From: Diphasiastrum complanatum
Taxonomy: Eukaryota; Streptophyta; Lycopodiopsida; Lycopodiales; Lycopodiaceae
NCBI GenBank assembly: GCA_029204225.1
Contig: CM055106.1
Coordinates: 15,885,278 to 15,949,277, forward strand
DNA: 64,000 nt
Direction of reading: 5' to 3'
Shown here: piece by piece, positions 9,898 to 21,735 of the stretch
Numbering within the stretch: the first letter of the stretch is position 1
How the letters are laid out: each line of letters opens with the position of its first letter
The notes under the pieces: generated by a model
What the model was told of the DNA's origin: nothing
Databases searched by the model: none
Seen by the model: the letters and a program-made list of their open reading frames with translations, nothing else
Made by a program: the position numbers and the translations under genes

Positions 9898-10269
9898 ACT
9901 AGTAAAATGCAAAAAATGGTCCCAATTATATTCACAGAACAATTCCCGAGTATGCTAAGAGACAAAGAGGTCTGACTTTTTTAGATTCGGGTGACGACAT
10001 ACTGACCCAAAATCGTGCTATTCATATATGGAAAATGTTTTGAAAGAGGCTCATCTCCAAATTGCCACCTTTGGTAGCTTGGTTTTAAGGGTGGACTCAC
10101 TATGAACCAACATAAAGGTAATAATAAGTGGAGAATGGGTGGGTTTGGACTTGCCTCTACAAGATGGTCCTCGACAAAAAAAATGTGGGCATCTAATGAC
10201 CACTATTCAAAATACAGCTCGCCGCTCGGACAATTTGGCTCGAAGACCGATAGACCCCCTATTTTAGTA

Positions 10270-11430
10270 AGGAATTAAATCCATTTTTGTTGTAGTACAA
10301 CCTATTTAGAAAGAATAGAATCAGATTTAAAATGTGTTGAATAGCTTTTGATTCTATTTCATTCTAGTAGAGTGATTTTGATCAAGATTGTTTTAACAAT
10401 TTTACAAGTGATTTTTTGTGCAAATACTATTGGTCTAGATCCAAGTTTAGGATCATCATTCAATCTTAAAATTTGGTATCAAAGTTTGTTGGCATCCAAA
10501 AATAGTGGTAATTGTAGGTCTACCTTCAATTAGCATGATTTTTTTTGCATTTGTCCACATTTGTTTTGGTCAAATCTCTTCTAACTTTGTGTTGTGGTTA
10601 AATCTATGTGATCAAAAGCCATTCCAAGTACAAAGATCAACTCTTTTGATGTGCTTCATCAATACAAGCTCTTTATGTGTTAAAGATATGTATACATTTA
10701 AGCTACATTGTATTTCTAGTTCTAAATTGACAATCTTCACTAGTGAGCGATCTATGCTCCCCATGTGGATGAACGATTCTCATTTTGAATGAAAATTTTT
10801 CATTTTTGATGAGCTTTGCTCCCCTTTCAAGAAAAAAATTTCTCTATATGAATGAGCACTAAGATTGCCAATTATTGTGCATATAGTTTTTGTTGGTTCA
10901 ATAGGATTGAATGTAATAACCTCTTCAAAATTTTGATTGCATCTCTTGCTAGAAAGCTTCTAACCTATTCAAGGGTGTGTGTCATCAATTTTCAGATCTT
11001 AAGTTCAATCTATTGTGTTTGGTCATGTGTTGATCAAGATTCATGAAAATTTTACATGTAATTTGACTAGTTTCAAGAGAGATAGCATTGCAAGGCTCGA
11101 AATCTTTTCGATTTCATTATCCCTTCATTTGTTAAGGGGATTTGTGCATTAGAACAAGTTCAAAGAGGAGTAATCATTTTGCATGATGGCTACAAGTAGT
11201 GGGATCATGTTGGAAAGTAATGATATGCTCAACTCCACCAAATGAATTATTAACTTGGAAAGTGAGGATGGAATCCTTGCTTGAGTGACAATGAGCTAAT
11301 GTAAATTGTTGCAAGTGTAGAAGAGAGACTTTGGTGCCTCAATACCAAGCAAGGTATATGACAAAAGGGCCCAGAGGGCACTCCACATCATCAAGATGAA
11401 TGTCACCAATGACCTTCTTTTTAATTGCTT
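10270..11430 (+). mobile_element. Copia leader/gag-start relic 2
   Basis: A degenerate primer-binding site, TGGTATCAAAG, lies at 10474-10484. A leader follows, then GTGCATTAGAACAAGTTC and ATGGCTACAAGTAGTGGGATC near 11150-11210, closely parallel to GTGCATTGGAACAGGTTG and ATGGCTATAAGTGGTGGATTC of relic 1 near 6034-6100. The gag coding remnant decays through stops and is lost by about 11,430. This is a truncated member of the relic 1 family. Confidence 0.6.
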
Positions 11431-12700
11431 TCACAAATGTGAACTCAAGTCATTATGATGTCATTTACCAAAGGCCATTTTTTATCAGTATTTTTATGCT
11501 TGCATATAGAATATGCATTCACATGTTTGTTTGGGCACAAAGTTTTTGTATCATGCACGTGCACTTGTGACGATGAACAAATTTGGTCACCACTTGCCTA
11601 GGGAAAGTGACCTATTTGATCACTTTTTGATTATTTTGATCATCGAGTAATTTGTGTCTCTCTATTAACAATTCAAAAAAAATCACATGCTCCACAAACT
11701 ATAATTTTATTAAAGTAGTTTTCTTATTTCAATCATCAATGTATCTACTATTTTTTATTCACTATGGTTATCGTGATTGTTCTTCAACATCAATTAAGTT
11801 TATCTGCATGTCAATATTGGTCCTAAGAATATTTTAATAGGGACATTAATCTCCATATTATGTATTGGAACTAATACAAATCCACAAAAAAATCAAGTAG
11901 ATATTATGATATAAATACTTGTACGAAATACAATCAATAAGGTTGCAAGAAAAAATCTGGCAAATCATAGTTAAGGGAAAAAATGGTAGCCTAGAAGATG
12001 TAGCATCTCAATACTCTAAAATTTTTAATACCATCAATGCTATGCAAAGATTAGTCACTATGACATTTTAAGCATGCCTAGTATGATGATTTAGATATAA
12101 AAGCCTTTTTGTAAGAAGTATTGACAACGTTGGCATAATGCGGCAACATGCACATGTGTGCCCACTAGACATCACTTCAACCCCAAAAGAGCTTATACAA
12201 GAGGACAAGGGGCTATCGATAAGTTCCAACTTAAATGTATTCAAGCATTGAAATTGATTATGGAACTAATGAAGACCTCAAGGACAACCATATTGCCTCA
12301 AGTGACCACTCTAAGGTATATTGCTATAAATGTCCTCCAACAAAAATTGTGAGTGCATTCCATAGTCATGATGATTAATAGAGTTTCATGTATTTGTGTC
12401 TCTTTACACCTTTAGGTGACAAGTTTGGCACTTTCAAATATGTGAATGCATATTATATGTATTTAAGGGTAAGCTTTTGTGTGCTAGAAAAGTAGATGAT
12501 TTGCTACCAAAGAGGCAAACTTCTCCTTCTCTTGGTTCAATTCCAAGTGGACCCTTTCTGATTCCCCTATCATGTGGAAGAACGGATTTCCCATAACTAA
12601 CAAGATCAAGAACGACAAGCTTAGAATTTTCTCTCTTAGGATCATCTAGCATTCTCTTCATGTGCATGCTTTTTATCGAGGTGATGTATCGCATGTCTAC
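11431..12700. other. No feature recognised
   Basis: AT-rich sequence. Short open frames (for example 12158-12352) show no family motif. Confidence 0.45.
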
Positions 12701-12715
12701 ACTATTTGATGAGGA

Positions 12716-12991
12716 TGTGATCCATTTGTTTTTCAGTGTTATGCTCCTCTTTGGAAATCAGTATCTGAACTCTTTATTACGCACTTCCATGTCAGATTCA
12801 AGAGATTCAGCCACACAAATTTACTGATGTATGATACCACTTTTGAGGATTTAGAGATTAATGCTTTTTGGCAGCACATTAGAGTAGTCACTCTTTGGAA
12901 CATGTGGCTAGATAGGAATAACAGGGAATTTAGGAGTGGTGACTTTAGTATCTCTCCCCTGCTTCTTTTTGAAGAGGTTGCAAATTTTTAG
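12716..12991 (+). pseudogene. Probable LINE ORF2 C-terminal fragment
   Basis: An open stretch without a start codon ends in TAG at 12989-12991. It contains LWKSVSELF and a FWQHIRVVTLWNMWLDRNNR segment. In plant L1-type LINEs the zf-RVT tail of ORF2 carries similar CPLW... and LW.MWL.RN.R landmarks. About 75 bases of AT-rich untranslated text follow. No poly(A) or target duplication could be fixed, so the call rests on motif resemblance only. Confidence 0.4.
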
Positions 12992-13868
12992 TTTCTATGA
13001 GTTTAATTACAACTTGTACTTTGTATATATTGCATAATCTACGGTTAGATTTTCGAGAGAGAGAGAGAAAAAAAAGTAGATGAATGTGTTGGCATTTTAC
13101 TTCATATGTTTGAAGTGTATTAAATTATGTCCATAAAAAATTTGTTATAGCACATTACACCTCCTAAAAGTCAAAATTTATGAACTACAGAATATTTTTA
13201 GTCATCATGTTATAATATTCCAAGACAATTCTTTACTTTTGGAAAAGTCTATTCAAAGGACCTTTACACGCAATGCAACATCCATTTAATTGTGGCTGGG
13301 CATACCAGCCTGGTCATAATTTTACAACCATTTTATGAGCTGCAAAGGTCACTAAAATTAGCATAAATCGTTCTCCAATAAGTTAACCTTAGTGGATAGC
13401 ATAAAAATCGACACAATCATTTCAGAAACGGGCAAGTCTGCGGAGTGGGGTGTACAATCATTTGAGAAACGTAGATGTTATTGAGAGAAGACATCAGCAT
13501 CTTGATGATGGATGTGGGGATGATTATGCATTGATAGTCATGCAATTCTGTTATTTGATTTATTTAGGCTTCTTCCATGTCCGGAGTATATATGGACCTT
13601 AAAGCCTTCAACTCTATAATATCATTTTTGAAATATATTCTTTAATCATAAAACGTATAACTTAGAAGATATATCCACTGTAGAGCATTCATTGTAGGAT
13701 TTATTTTCCATATATCACGTGACGTCCAGCTCTGAGATCTCGTAGTTACTCACACCCTGCACATCATCAAACAGTACACAATATCAAAGGCATAATCCGG
13801 GAACTCACTGTCTCTCTCCCCCTCTTTCTTTCCAACCCACATAAATAAACTTATTCATAGAACAGACG
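12992..13868. other. Intergenic, downstream of the EG45-like gene
   Basis: AT-rich; no coding or element signature recognised. It would include the 3' untranslated region of the minus-strand gene that ends at 13869. Confidence 0.45.
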
Positions 13869-14539
13869 CTAATACCTATTGTAATTGATGAATATTTTGC
13901 CTGCATTGGGATCAGCGATATCAGCAAATGCCTCTGCAGACAAATCGAAAGTTCCCTGGCAACCCGAGGGACAATAGTCAACGATCTGAACCGTGATCGT
14001 TCCAGACCTGCATGGTTGCGGAACTCCTTGATTTGTTGGTCCAGTACAGGTGATCTGGTATTTGCTGCCGCAAGCACCTCCACCATTCCAAATGGGGTCG
14101 CTGGCGGCAGCAAATAGGCCCCCTGGAGGCAGCTGGTTTGGATCTGTAATTCCACAAGCGCTGGCTGTTTCCATATTCCACATGAAGAACAAAAAGCACA
14201 AGCAAATAATTAGTCAGTGATATAAAGAATAACTACCTATTTCGGTTAGGTAATTTTCTGAAGCGGTTATGCTATTTTCCCGATAACATCCAAGAAGTAT
14301 TACTACGATAATACTTCGTTTCTCTTTCCAATTTTCTGGTCGGATGTGCTTGGCAGGAAAATGTTGTGGTTTCAGTATTGCGCCCAGGTAGAATAATAAG
14401 AAAAAGAAAAGTACTCACGGACATATGGAGCAGTATAAAAGGTGGCCGTTCCAGAAGTATCCCCAAGAGCCAACTCACTGAAGACAGCGCATAGCAGCGC
14501 AGCTAGCAAAAGGAACTTCGAAAAGGTTGTTTTTGCCAT
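13869..14539 (-). CDS. EG45-like domain protein / plant natriuretic peptide-like (expansin-related), two exons
   Basis: Exon 1 is 14539-14419, exon 2 is 14164-13869; the 254-base intron has a GTGAGT donor and an AAACAG acceptor and splits a proline codon. The joined frame gives 138 aa, the usual size for this secreted family. Residues 1-26 form a signal peptide (charged start, then FLLLAALLCAVF). The mature part opens GTATFYTAPY, then AAASDPIWNGGGACG, a six-cysteine pattern, VDYCPSGCQGTFDLS and EAFADIADP, as in the double-psi beta-barrel N-domain of expansins without the C-terminal domain. Members are apoplastic and act as mobile signals in ion and water balance; no enzyme activity is implied. 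No damage seen; it looks functional. Confidence 0.92.
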
Positions 14540-14635
14540 GGGTATTGAAGTATTGAAAAGCGAGGATCTTACGTTGGCTAGAGCACGATTTAACTGAGAG
14601 ATGCAGGATGGAAATTAGATGGCAATAGACCTGCG

Positions 14636-14643
14636 TATAAATA
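14636..14643 (-). promoter_or_regulatory. TATA box of the EG45-like gene
   Basis: TATTTATA on the minus strand, about 97 bases upstream of the start codon, a normal plant distance once a short 5' untranslated region is allowed. Confidence 0.5.
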
Positions 14644-14939
14644 CTAGCGCAGCAGATAAGAAAGAGTGGAACTGTTGTGCTCATAGACGTGTGCTCATAG
14701 ACGTCTCTCATCTCGCAATAGTGTTGAAGAATGAGCTTCTGCCGTGTCTCACACTCCCTCAACTTGACTAGTTGGTGAGTCTCTTCGTCAATTCAACAAG
14801 ACCAAAATGTCCAGCATTCACGAATCAACGTATACACTTCCTCATTCTCCTCCCATTAACACCACCTAATGTATGTGACACCATCTAGGGTTTGATTTTT
14901 AATATCACCATGACCCTTCCATATGAGAGCTTCTAAAAT

Positions 14940-14993
14940 CCCCCCCCCCCCCCCCCCCCCTCCCTCTCTCTCTCTCTCTCTCTCTTTCTCTCA
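14940..14993. repeat. Poly(C) tract followed by CT microsatellite
   Basis: About 21 consecutive C residues run into TCCC and a (CT)n run with one TTT interruption. Confidence 0.9.
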
Positions 14994-17100
14994 ACTAATC
15001 AATGCATGCATGGAGGGTTCCAAAAATGATAGTTATCTTTTATGTGATTAGACATGTGGCCTACAATACATATTTAAAAACGATTCATGGGTGAGAATGT
15101 TTTTGGAAGTTCTTTCCTCATGAAAACATAGAGCTTAGATTAATCAAGGCTTTTGTCGTGTCCTTGTCTAACCTTAGAAAGATTGTCGGCATTGAAGAGA
15201 TAAATAGAACAATGAACACCTTGAAAACTAGACAATACCAATGATAGCAAAGAAGTAGGAGACCCCCACAAATAGTTCAAAAAGCCACCCAAATCGTCAC
15301 GCTCTATTCAAAATTAAATAATCTTCAAGCAAGCAAGGTGATGTTATCTCTTGATTAACGCCAATAAATAGGATCATCATGTAGTGGTTAGGACTACTAA
15401 TTAGTCTTGAAAGGCTAATGTCGTTTGTATGTCACATTCAAGCGCGTATTGTAGCTCCTCAAAACTGAAAACTTTTGTTTTTTAAAGAGGATTGTAATTT
15501 GGTGTTGGGGGCAGCACACACGATTTTGTTTATAATATCGTTCGTGGTTCATTAAAAACTTTCCAATATTGACATTGTACATGACCTAGTTTTGAGCTAC
15601 ATTTTAAAAGTTATAACTGATCAAATTTTGTAATCAACATCTAATATCGGTTCTATGCACATTTGACCTGGATGATAGCTCTTGGATCAACCCAATTGTC
15701 ACAATGAAGAAGAAATATAGAAACTTCCAAATATGTGTACATTATAAAAAGTTGAACTCCACTCCAAGTAGCCAAACATGAGATGTGTAGCTATTGTGAT
15801 GGGTTTAGTAGTCTCATTAAATAAACAAGAATGTTGTGGTATAATACCACAAAGGCCTTGCCATAACGATGAAATTGTTGAATTAAAAAAAAATGATATA
15901 GTAAAATTTTCTTTCTTTTCTTTGAGGTTCAAACAAATGCATATATTAAGAACTTACACTATCACAATCACTACCACAGAAGTAATTAAAAATTTTAAAA
16001 TCGTACAACTCAAATTGCATATGAGATTTAGAAAGATAATAGGTGATTTGATGATTGTTTCTTACAATGGGTTTAATATGTTGATCATGAGATATGTCTG
16101 TCATTTTGAAATTTTAAAGTTGACAAGGATTCAAGAATATTCACAATAATCATAATCAGTATTCATAGTAATCACCATTAATATTCAAGATATTTGCTTT
16201 TCGATATTCACGAATTTAAATCATTGTCGTCAATCATCAATCAACTAGTCTTCATGATGCATCTCTGAGAAGGCAATCGATTCCAATATATGGAAAACAT
16301 TTTGTCTACATCCTACAAAAGAAGACACTATCAGAAACAATAAAATTTATAGTCAAAGAGATTACAAAAATATATTGTCTTCATTCAAGCATGCGAGAGC
16401 ACAATAAGAAGAAGAAAAAACTAGAACATTGTGGAGTCAATAATGCATTAGCTTTTAAGTCTCCTACTCACATAAGTGTTTATAATAATCTACATGTTCA
16501 CAATCGAACATGCAATAGCCAAATAAAACTATTGATTGGCTCAAACTTCCATTCACCACTTTGAACAAAGAACAAAGCCTATGTTAGAACTCCTCTTTAA
16601 AGTTTTGTAACAGAATTGGCCAATATATTTTATTGGAAACCCTTTCTGCTGCGAATACTTCTTTGCGCCTTATGGGATAATATGTTGGATTGACACGCAT
16701 GTAAGTTGGTGCCGAGATATAGCGCTCAAAAGCATGTTGCATTTTTCAACATCATAGCACGTCACCACTGAGGTTGCGGCTCCAATGCTAACACTTTCTG
16801 CTTGTGAGATTTACATATCGTGAAATCAGAGAGAGTGTACCCACCTCAGTCCTCTCAATTTGGATATGCTTTATTAAACTCCTCTGACATTAACATCTGT
16901 CGGCTAGGATTCTTCGGCGTGATTCTGTGTCGTACCTCTGTAGTTGTGGTTAAGTGTGGGTGCTGGAGGGTTTGGTATGGTTGTGAAAATTTCACGGGGG
17001 AGGGTTGGGTATTTGCGGAGTAGATAAGTAGTGGATGGTGAATGAGGTTGACTGTCGAGGTGGTGAGGTGATTGTTCATGTGGTGGGGAGAGGGGTGTGT
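14994..17100. other. No gene recognised
   Basis: AT-rich spacer. The longest open frame (15778-16149, plus) has no recognisable motif. The 3' LTR of Gypsy copy B would be expected in the right part, but I could not match it to the 5' LTR by eye. Confidence 0.4.
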
Positions 17101-17122
17101 CATCGAGTGAGGGTGATGAGGC

Positions 17123-17719
17123 TTAATAGGTGGTGTTAGGTTGAGTGGCAGTGGGGTTAGGCTCTTCAGCTGAGATGCCTCGTTCGTGGTTCGTGGTGGT
17201 ACCCCCTTGTGTGCTTTGGGGTTCCACCATTGCTGAGTGATACCCTGGATTATCCCGTTGGTGTCCTATGTAGCGCGAAGGTCCAGGATCATCAATTTCT
17301 GCATCCTGTTGTCTATGGTGCTTGGTGTGTGTTTCTTCATACTTTGTGTGTAATTTTGGTAGCTGCTGGTGTAATGTTTTTAGTTGTCCATCTAGCTCCT
17401 CAATCCGTGTGTTGAGCGCAGTTTGATTTGCTAGAGTGGCCTGCTGCAATCGTTATGCTTGCGTCTGATTCACCATCAGTACATGAGTTAACTTCTGATA
17501 GGAAGCGAGAGGTATTACGGTGCCTTCCGAGATTCGTGGTGCTTGGAACTGGTTGAAATCAATCCGTTGAATATTGCCCATCATAGTGGTCCGTAAGTTC
17601 CTATGGCTTCGTCGTTCACCTTCTAACTGTATTTCCAGGGTCTTGATGAGATCATCCCTACGTTGTAAGCGTGCGTGAACGTCCTTGTTATTTCGGTACA
17701 GCTCTTTGAGGTCAGCCAT
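17123..17719 (-). pseudogene. ORF-X of Gypsy copy B, C-terminal part
   Basis: Two stretches (17719-17453, 17449-17123), separated by one stop, continue the coil seen in copy A: RNNKDVHARLQRRDDLIKTL, then ARISEG-like and TRIEELDGQLKTLHQQLPKL heptads, and end in a polar, His/Gln/Thr-rich tail. Long coiled coil suggests self-association. It ends about 20 bases 5' of a purine-rich stretch. No known family. Confidence 0.5.
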
Positions 17720-17779
17720 GAGTTTTCTTTCGTTGTTTTTTAATTGAGCGAACTGTTGTTCTAATTCCGTGGAATAAAT

Positions 17780-18583
17780 CTACCATTCTTGTACCTTGTT
17801 TGTCAGCTGCACGTTTTTCCCTTGCGAGAAGTTGCACCAATTCTGATACTCATTGATTGAAGAGTAGAGGTAATGCATGGCATCACTTTGAGCGGTGATG
17901 GCCCGTCGCAGATTTTCCGGAAGGTACTGCCACTCCCCTATAGGAGGATACTGTTGAGAGGTAGGTGCGTAGGATGGTGGGAGATTTTGTTGTACATTTT
18001 GGTACAATGTGGTGTTTTGTTCATGATGGACGGATGGAGTAGACTGAGGGTGTGATGTTTGAGCGAGGGTGATAGGGATTGGAGATGTGTCGGCATTTGT
18101 GATCGAAGAAGTGGAAAGTATTGTGGAAGTGGTGGCGGTAGCGATAGTGGTGGGTGTAGGAAATGGTGTGGTGGTAGGAGGTGGCGTATTTAATAGTGAA
18201 AGTGAGAATTCTTCAATGTTGAAGGATGCGTCAAAGACATTTGGAAAATGCATCGGAGATTGCATAGAGGTGGTTGTGACTGGTGTGGTGGAGAGTGGGA
18301 GTGTGGTTGTGGAGACAATAGGGCGTGTAGTGGTGAGGGTGAGTGTGATGGGTAGTATGACAGTGATGGTTGATGTGATGGGAGTTGATGAGATGGTGGT
18401 TGTTGGGTCACTTACCACGAACGACACAGGTGGGACACCAGGTTCAGCCTCTGGCTCCTTTGCCTCAGAATGTCTCATCGAAGGATTTGATGTTGCAGTC
18501 AATTCTTCTTCAATGGCTTCCATGATTCTCACTATTGAGGTGTCTTTAGGAATTGGATAAGGTGATTGTGCTTTGTCTCCCAT
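17780..18583 (-). pseudogene. ORF-X of Gypsy copy B, middle part (Thr/Pro/Ser-rich)
   Basis: A 267-codon open frame matching copy A 920-140. About 110 residues are dominated by Thr, Pro, Ser, Ile and Val, followed by a Gln/Tyr-rich segment and the start of the coiled coil. It is less damaged than copy A here: a segment EAEPGVPPVSF is missing from A. Mucin-like composition is seen in some env-like or stalk proteins, but there is no membrane anchor or signal peptide. Confidence 0.5.
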
Positions 18584-18853
18584 TTCGTTGATATTTCCAT
18601 GCCCTTGGTTGTTGGATTTGCAGAAGTGCTATTTGCTGCTACTGGATGAGTCTGTACCTTGTGTGTGGCCATCTGAATGTTCTTTTGTGTGTTGGCTATG
18701 GGCATGCTCTTTTAACCGCTGTGACTCTAACTCTGCTTTCGTGCCTTGTGTGAGTGACACTGGTGTGTTTCTGCTAGTGATGTGGCGCCATTTGGGTGCT
18801 GGCTTGCTTGTTGCCTTTGCCTCTCCCCCTTTTATCCTCTTGGGGTGATGAGC

Positions 18854-19302
18854 TCATGTTGAGGTGGTATGTGGCACGTTTGGATATCTCTCTTGCACTC
18901 GAGCGAGAATGCTAGGGAAGTCACTCAAGTAATGTTTGCTTACGAGCATATGGAGGAGATATCCGCACTTTGTGAGAGGTTTTCTTGCCTTGAGCGCTGC
19001 ACATAATTTGATACTTATCTTTTTTGCCCACATGAAGTGACGGGTAACAGGTTCCTCCAAGCCAAATGATAGGGCGAATAAAGTGCTGCTCAAAATCCTG
19101 TCAATTCTTGACGATTGTACCTCAGTGAGTAATACAAGAAGGTCCGCCGTTGCCCCAAGTCTTGGATCCGAGATGAGTTTGATAGAGTAACCGTCATTGT
19201 TATAGATGGAGGTGTCACCGTCTTCCGTACAGAGATGCGTCAAGTAATTCCTATCAAAAGATTGCCCTCTACCGTGCATAGGCTCACCTTCATTCGGGAA
19301 CC
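18854..19302 (-). pseudogene. ORF-X of Gypsy copy B, proximal part fused to integrase tail
   Basis: The open frame that starts in the integrase C-terminus (EFKEGDRILLYQTKVQG) runs without a break into ORF-X at the FPNEGE motif, so a deletion has fused the two. From there it matches copy A: RGQSFDRNYLTH, NNDGYSIKLISDP and the basic HFMWAKKISIKL patch. Confidence 0.6.
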
Positions 19303-19740
19303 CCTGTACTTTCGTTTGATAGAGAAGGATTCTATCTCCTTCTTTAAATTCCTTCAACTTAATATGGCGGTCATGCCAATCTTGTTAACGTCTTTTGTGC
19401 ACTTGTTGTGCGTGCACACTAATGACTCTTGTTTCGCAAAGCTTATGGAGGTGGAATAGCCTATGGGCAAGGATCTGACTTTTGTCTAGTTTCAAATCGT
19501 AGGCTACCCGTAAAGATGGGACATAGAATTCTACAGGCATCACGGCCTCTTGTCCATACGTGAGTTGGAATGGCGTCATGCCAATGGCCTTTAAGGGTGT
19601 TGTTCGATACACCCATAAAGAAGCATGTAACTTGAACTCCCAATCCGATCGACTGGCTTCCACCGTCTTCGTGAGGATTTCGCATAGGACCTTATTTGTG
19701 GACTCAGCCTACCTGTTACATCTTGGGTAATATGGGGTGA
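19303..19740 (-). pseudogene. Integrase C-terminal half of Gypsy copy B
   Basis: Contains the LWVYRTTPLKAIGMTPFQLTYG segment diagnostic of Tat/Athila integrase downstream of the catalytic glutamate, then AVMPVEF and the FKEGDRILLY element. The HHCC zinc finger and most of the DDE core are deleted: RNase H-end sequence at 19745 joins directly to the distal core. Confidence 0.75.
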
Positions 19741-19744
19741 ACAA

Positions 19745-20452
19745 CTAACTATAAAGTTGCCCCGCTATAAGTGTATAAGATGCAACCTTGTAGATAAGTG
19801 CGCGTTGGGCAGGTTTTGACAACGTTGGATCTAGCACCCCCGTCGTTAAGAACTCTGTGATGTCTTTGGCCCACATGGGGGTACTGTCAACTTGAAAAAG
19901 TATTGCATCGGGTAGGTCATCATTGATGTCCTCCGTTGGTTTCTCATCACTCGGTATTCTGGATAGATGATCAGCGACAAAATCTTGCGATCCTTTGCGC
20001 ACAACAATACGAAATTTGAATTCGTGTAGTAATAGCAACCAACGATCTGTGAAAAATACAAAGGGTTTACCTAGAAGATAATGTCGAAACTTCTGGATGG
20101 CATAAATCATCGCTAATGCTTCTCTCTCGGTTGTGGTGTAGTTCATCTCCGCAGATGTTAATTGCCTACTAAGGAAACGAATTGGATAGTCCTTCTTGTA
20201 CTCTCCAGGTTGAGTTAGCACTGCACCAATGGCAAACTTCGATGCATCAGTGTGCACGTGAAACTCCTTCGTGTAATCTGGAGCTCGCAAGATAGGAGCA
20301 GTTGTCAAGGCGTGTTTGAGTTCTTGGAAGGCCTTTCTTTGTTCATCCGTCCACTTAGGATTTACGATCACTCTGTATATCCATCGTGCTTTACTAGCAA
20401 AATCGCGAATATGATTAGCATGACCCATAAAACAATAAGCGTCTCGGACCAT
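19745..20452 (-). pseudogene. RNase H domain of Gypsy copy B, internally deleted
   Basis: A 235-codon open frame. The start of RNase H is visible as FHVHTDASKFAIGAVLTQ (first catalytic Asp), then RQLTSAEMNYTTTEREALAM (catalytic Glu) and FVFFTD (next Asp). Immediately after FFTD the frame jumps to RWLLLLHEF, skipping the segment that normally links them (about 30 residues). The HLSRIP tail follows. The domain cannot fold normally. Confidence 0.8.
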
Positions 20453-21129
20453 TTTAGGTTTTGGCCTCTCAATGATGACTTTGATCTTCTCTGGGTCGGT
20501 GGCAATCCCATTACGCGATACAATGTGACCAAGTACGACGCCGTAAGTGACCCATATCTAAAATTTTTCAGGATTAAGAAAAATACCATACCTCTGGCAT
20601 TGTATGAAAATACGTTCGAGTACGGCCAGGTGCGTGGATTCTTCCGAATGCACCCCAAGGTCATCAAGATAGATCTCAAGGTTGTCACCAATGAGATCAT
20701 AAAATGATGCTTGCATGACACGTTGGAAGGTACATGGCGCATTACACAATCCAAAGGGCATAATGAGCCAGCAAAAGATACCCCATTCCGTAGCAAAAGT
20801 CGTTTTGGGTTGGTCTTCTTCAGAGATAACAACTAAGTTGTATTCACTGAAGCCATCCACGAAGGAGTAAACTTCATCCCCAACTAGGTTTTCCGATATG
20901 GATTCACCATACGGGATTGGAAAATGGTCTCTTTCTGTGGAAGCGTTTAATTTGTGATAGTCGACACATATACGAAGCTTCCCGTTCTTCTTTGGGACCA
21001 CAGCGATAGGTGATACCCAATCTGTATGTTAGATGAAACATGCCTCCAAGAGCTTTTGGAATTCTTCTTTGATGCGTGCTCTGTAGATCGGATTACAATG
21101 ATAAGGTCTATTGGCATGGGGTTTAGCAT
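20453..21129 (-). pseudogene. Reverse transcriptase of Gypsy copy B
   Basis: Main open frame 21001-20558 with RICVDYHKLNAST, FPIPYGESI, SFVDGFSEYNLVV, MPFGLCNAPCTFQRVM and the catalytic box IYLDDLGVH. It then shifts frame near 20560 into the connection region. Order and motifs match Athila/Tat RT. The 5' edge at about 21180 joins straight to the minisatellite: gag and protease are missing. Confidence 0.85.
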
Positions 21130-21198
21130 CCGTCTTTAATGGGATTCTATGCACGGCAACCGAGGGATCTACCCCCTTCATGTCCTTGTAGTTTTTTT

Positions 21199-21735
21199 TT
21201 TATACCTCCTCGAGTACTCTTGTGGCTGACGAGAATCAGGGGAATGGCTCGCAAAGACAGGGGAATGACTCGCACAGACTAAAAAATGACTCGTTCCAAG
21301 AAATTTACGACTCGCACAGGCGTGTTCAGTGCAAGGGTGGGAGATGAATCGTACTCTCAGATGACTCGTATAGAAGATGACTCACAAAAAAAATGACTCG
21401 CAGATGACTCGTGCAAGGGTGGGAGATGACTCGTATAGAAGATGACTCACAGATGACTCGTACTCGCAGATGACTCGTACTCGCAGATGACTCGTACAGA
21501 AAATGACTCGCAGATGACTCGTCCAGAAGATGACTCGCAGATGACTCGTGCAAGGGTGGGAGATGACTCGTACTCGCAGATGACTCGTATAGAAGATGAC
21601 TCGCAAATAAAATGACTCGTGGACGGGTAACTTACCACTCGCACAGAAGATGATTCGCACAACCGTGGACTCGTGGAGCTAGAAACCGTGAGGTACTCGC
21701 ACAGGAATATGACTCGTACACGACTCGGACGGGGA
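21199..21735. repeat. TGACTCG minisatellite in the leader of Gypsy copy B
   Basis: Same GATGACTCGCA/GATGACTCGTA units and the same GTGCAAGGGTGGGAGATGA higher-order motif as at 4740-5250. Copy number and order differ, indicating unit gain and loss since the copies diverged. Confidence 0.85.

Noticed and set aside
15778-16149. 123-codon open frame
   Set aside because: AT-rich composition, no motif, no neighbouring support; overlapping frame on the other strand.
16590-17100. 3' LTR of Gypsy copy B
   Set aside because: Only a short AAAGTTTTGTAA-like match to the 5' LTR region was seen; not enough for an LTR call.
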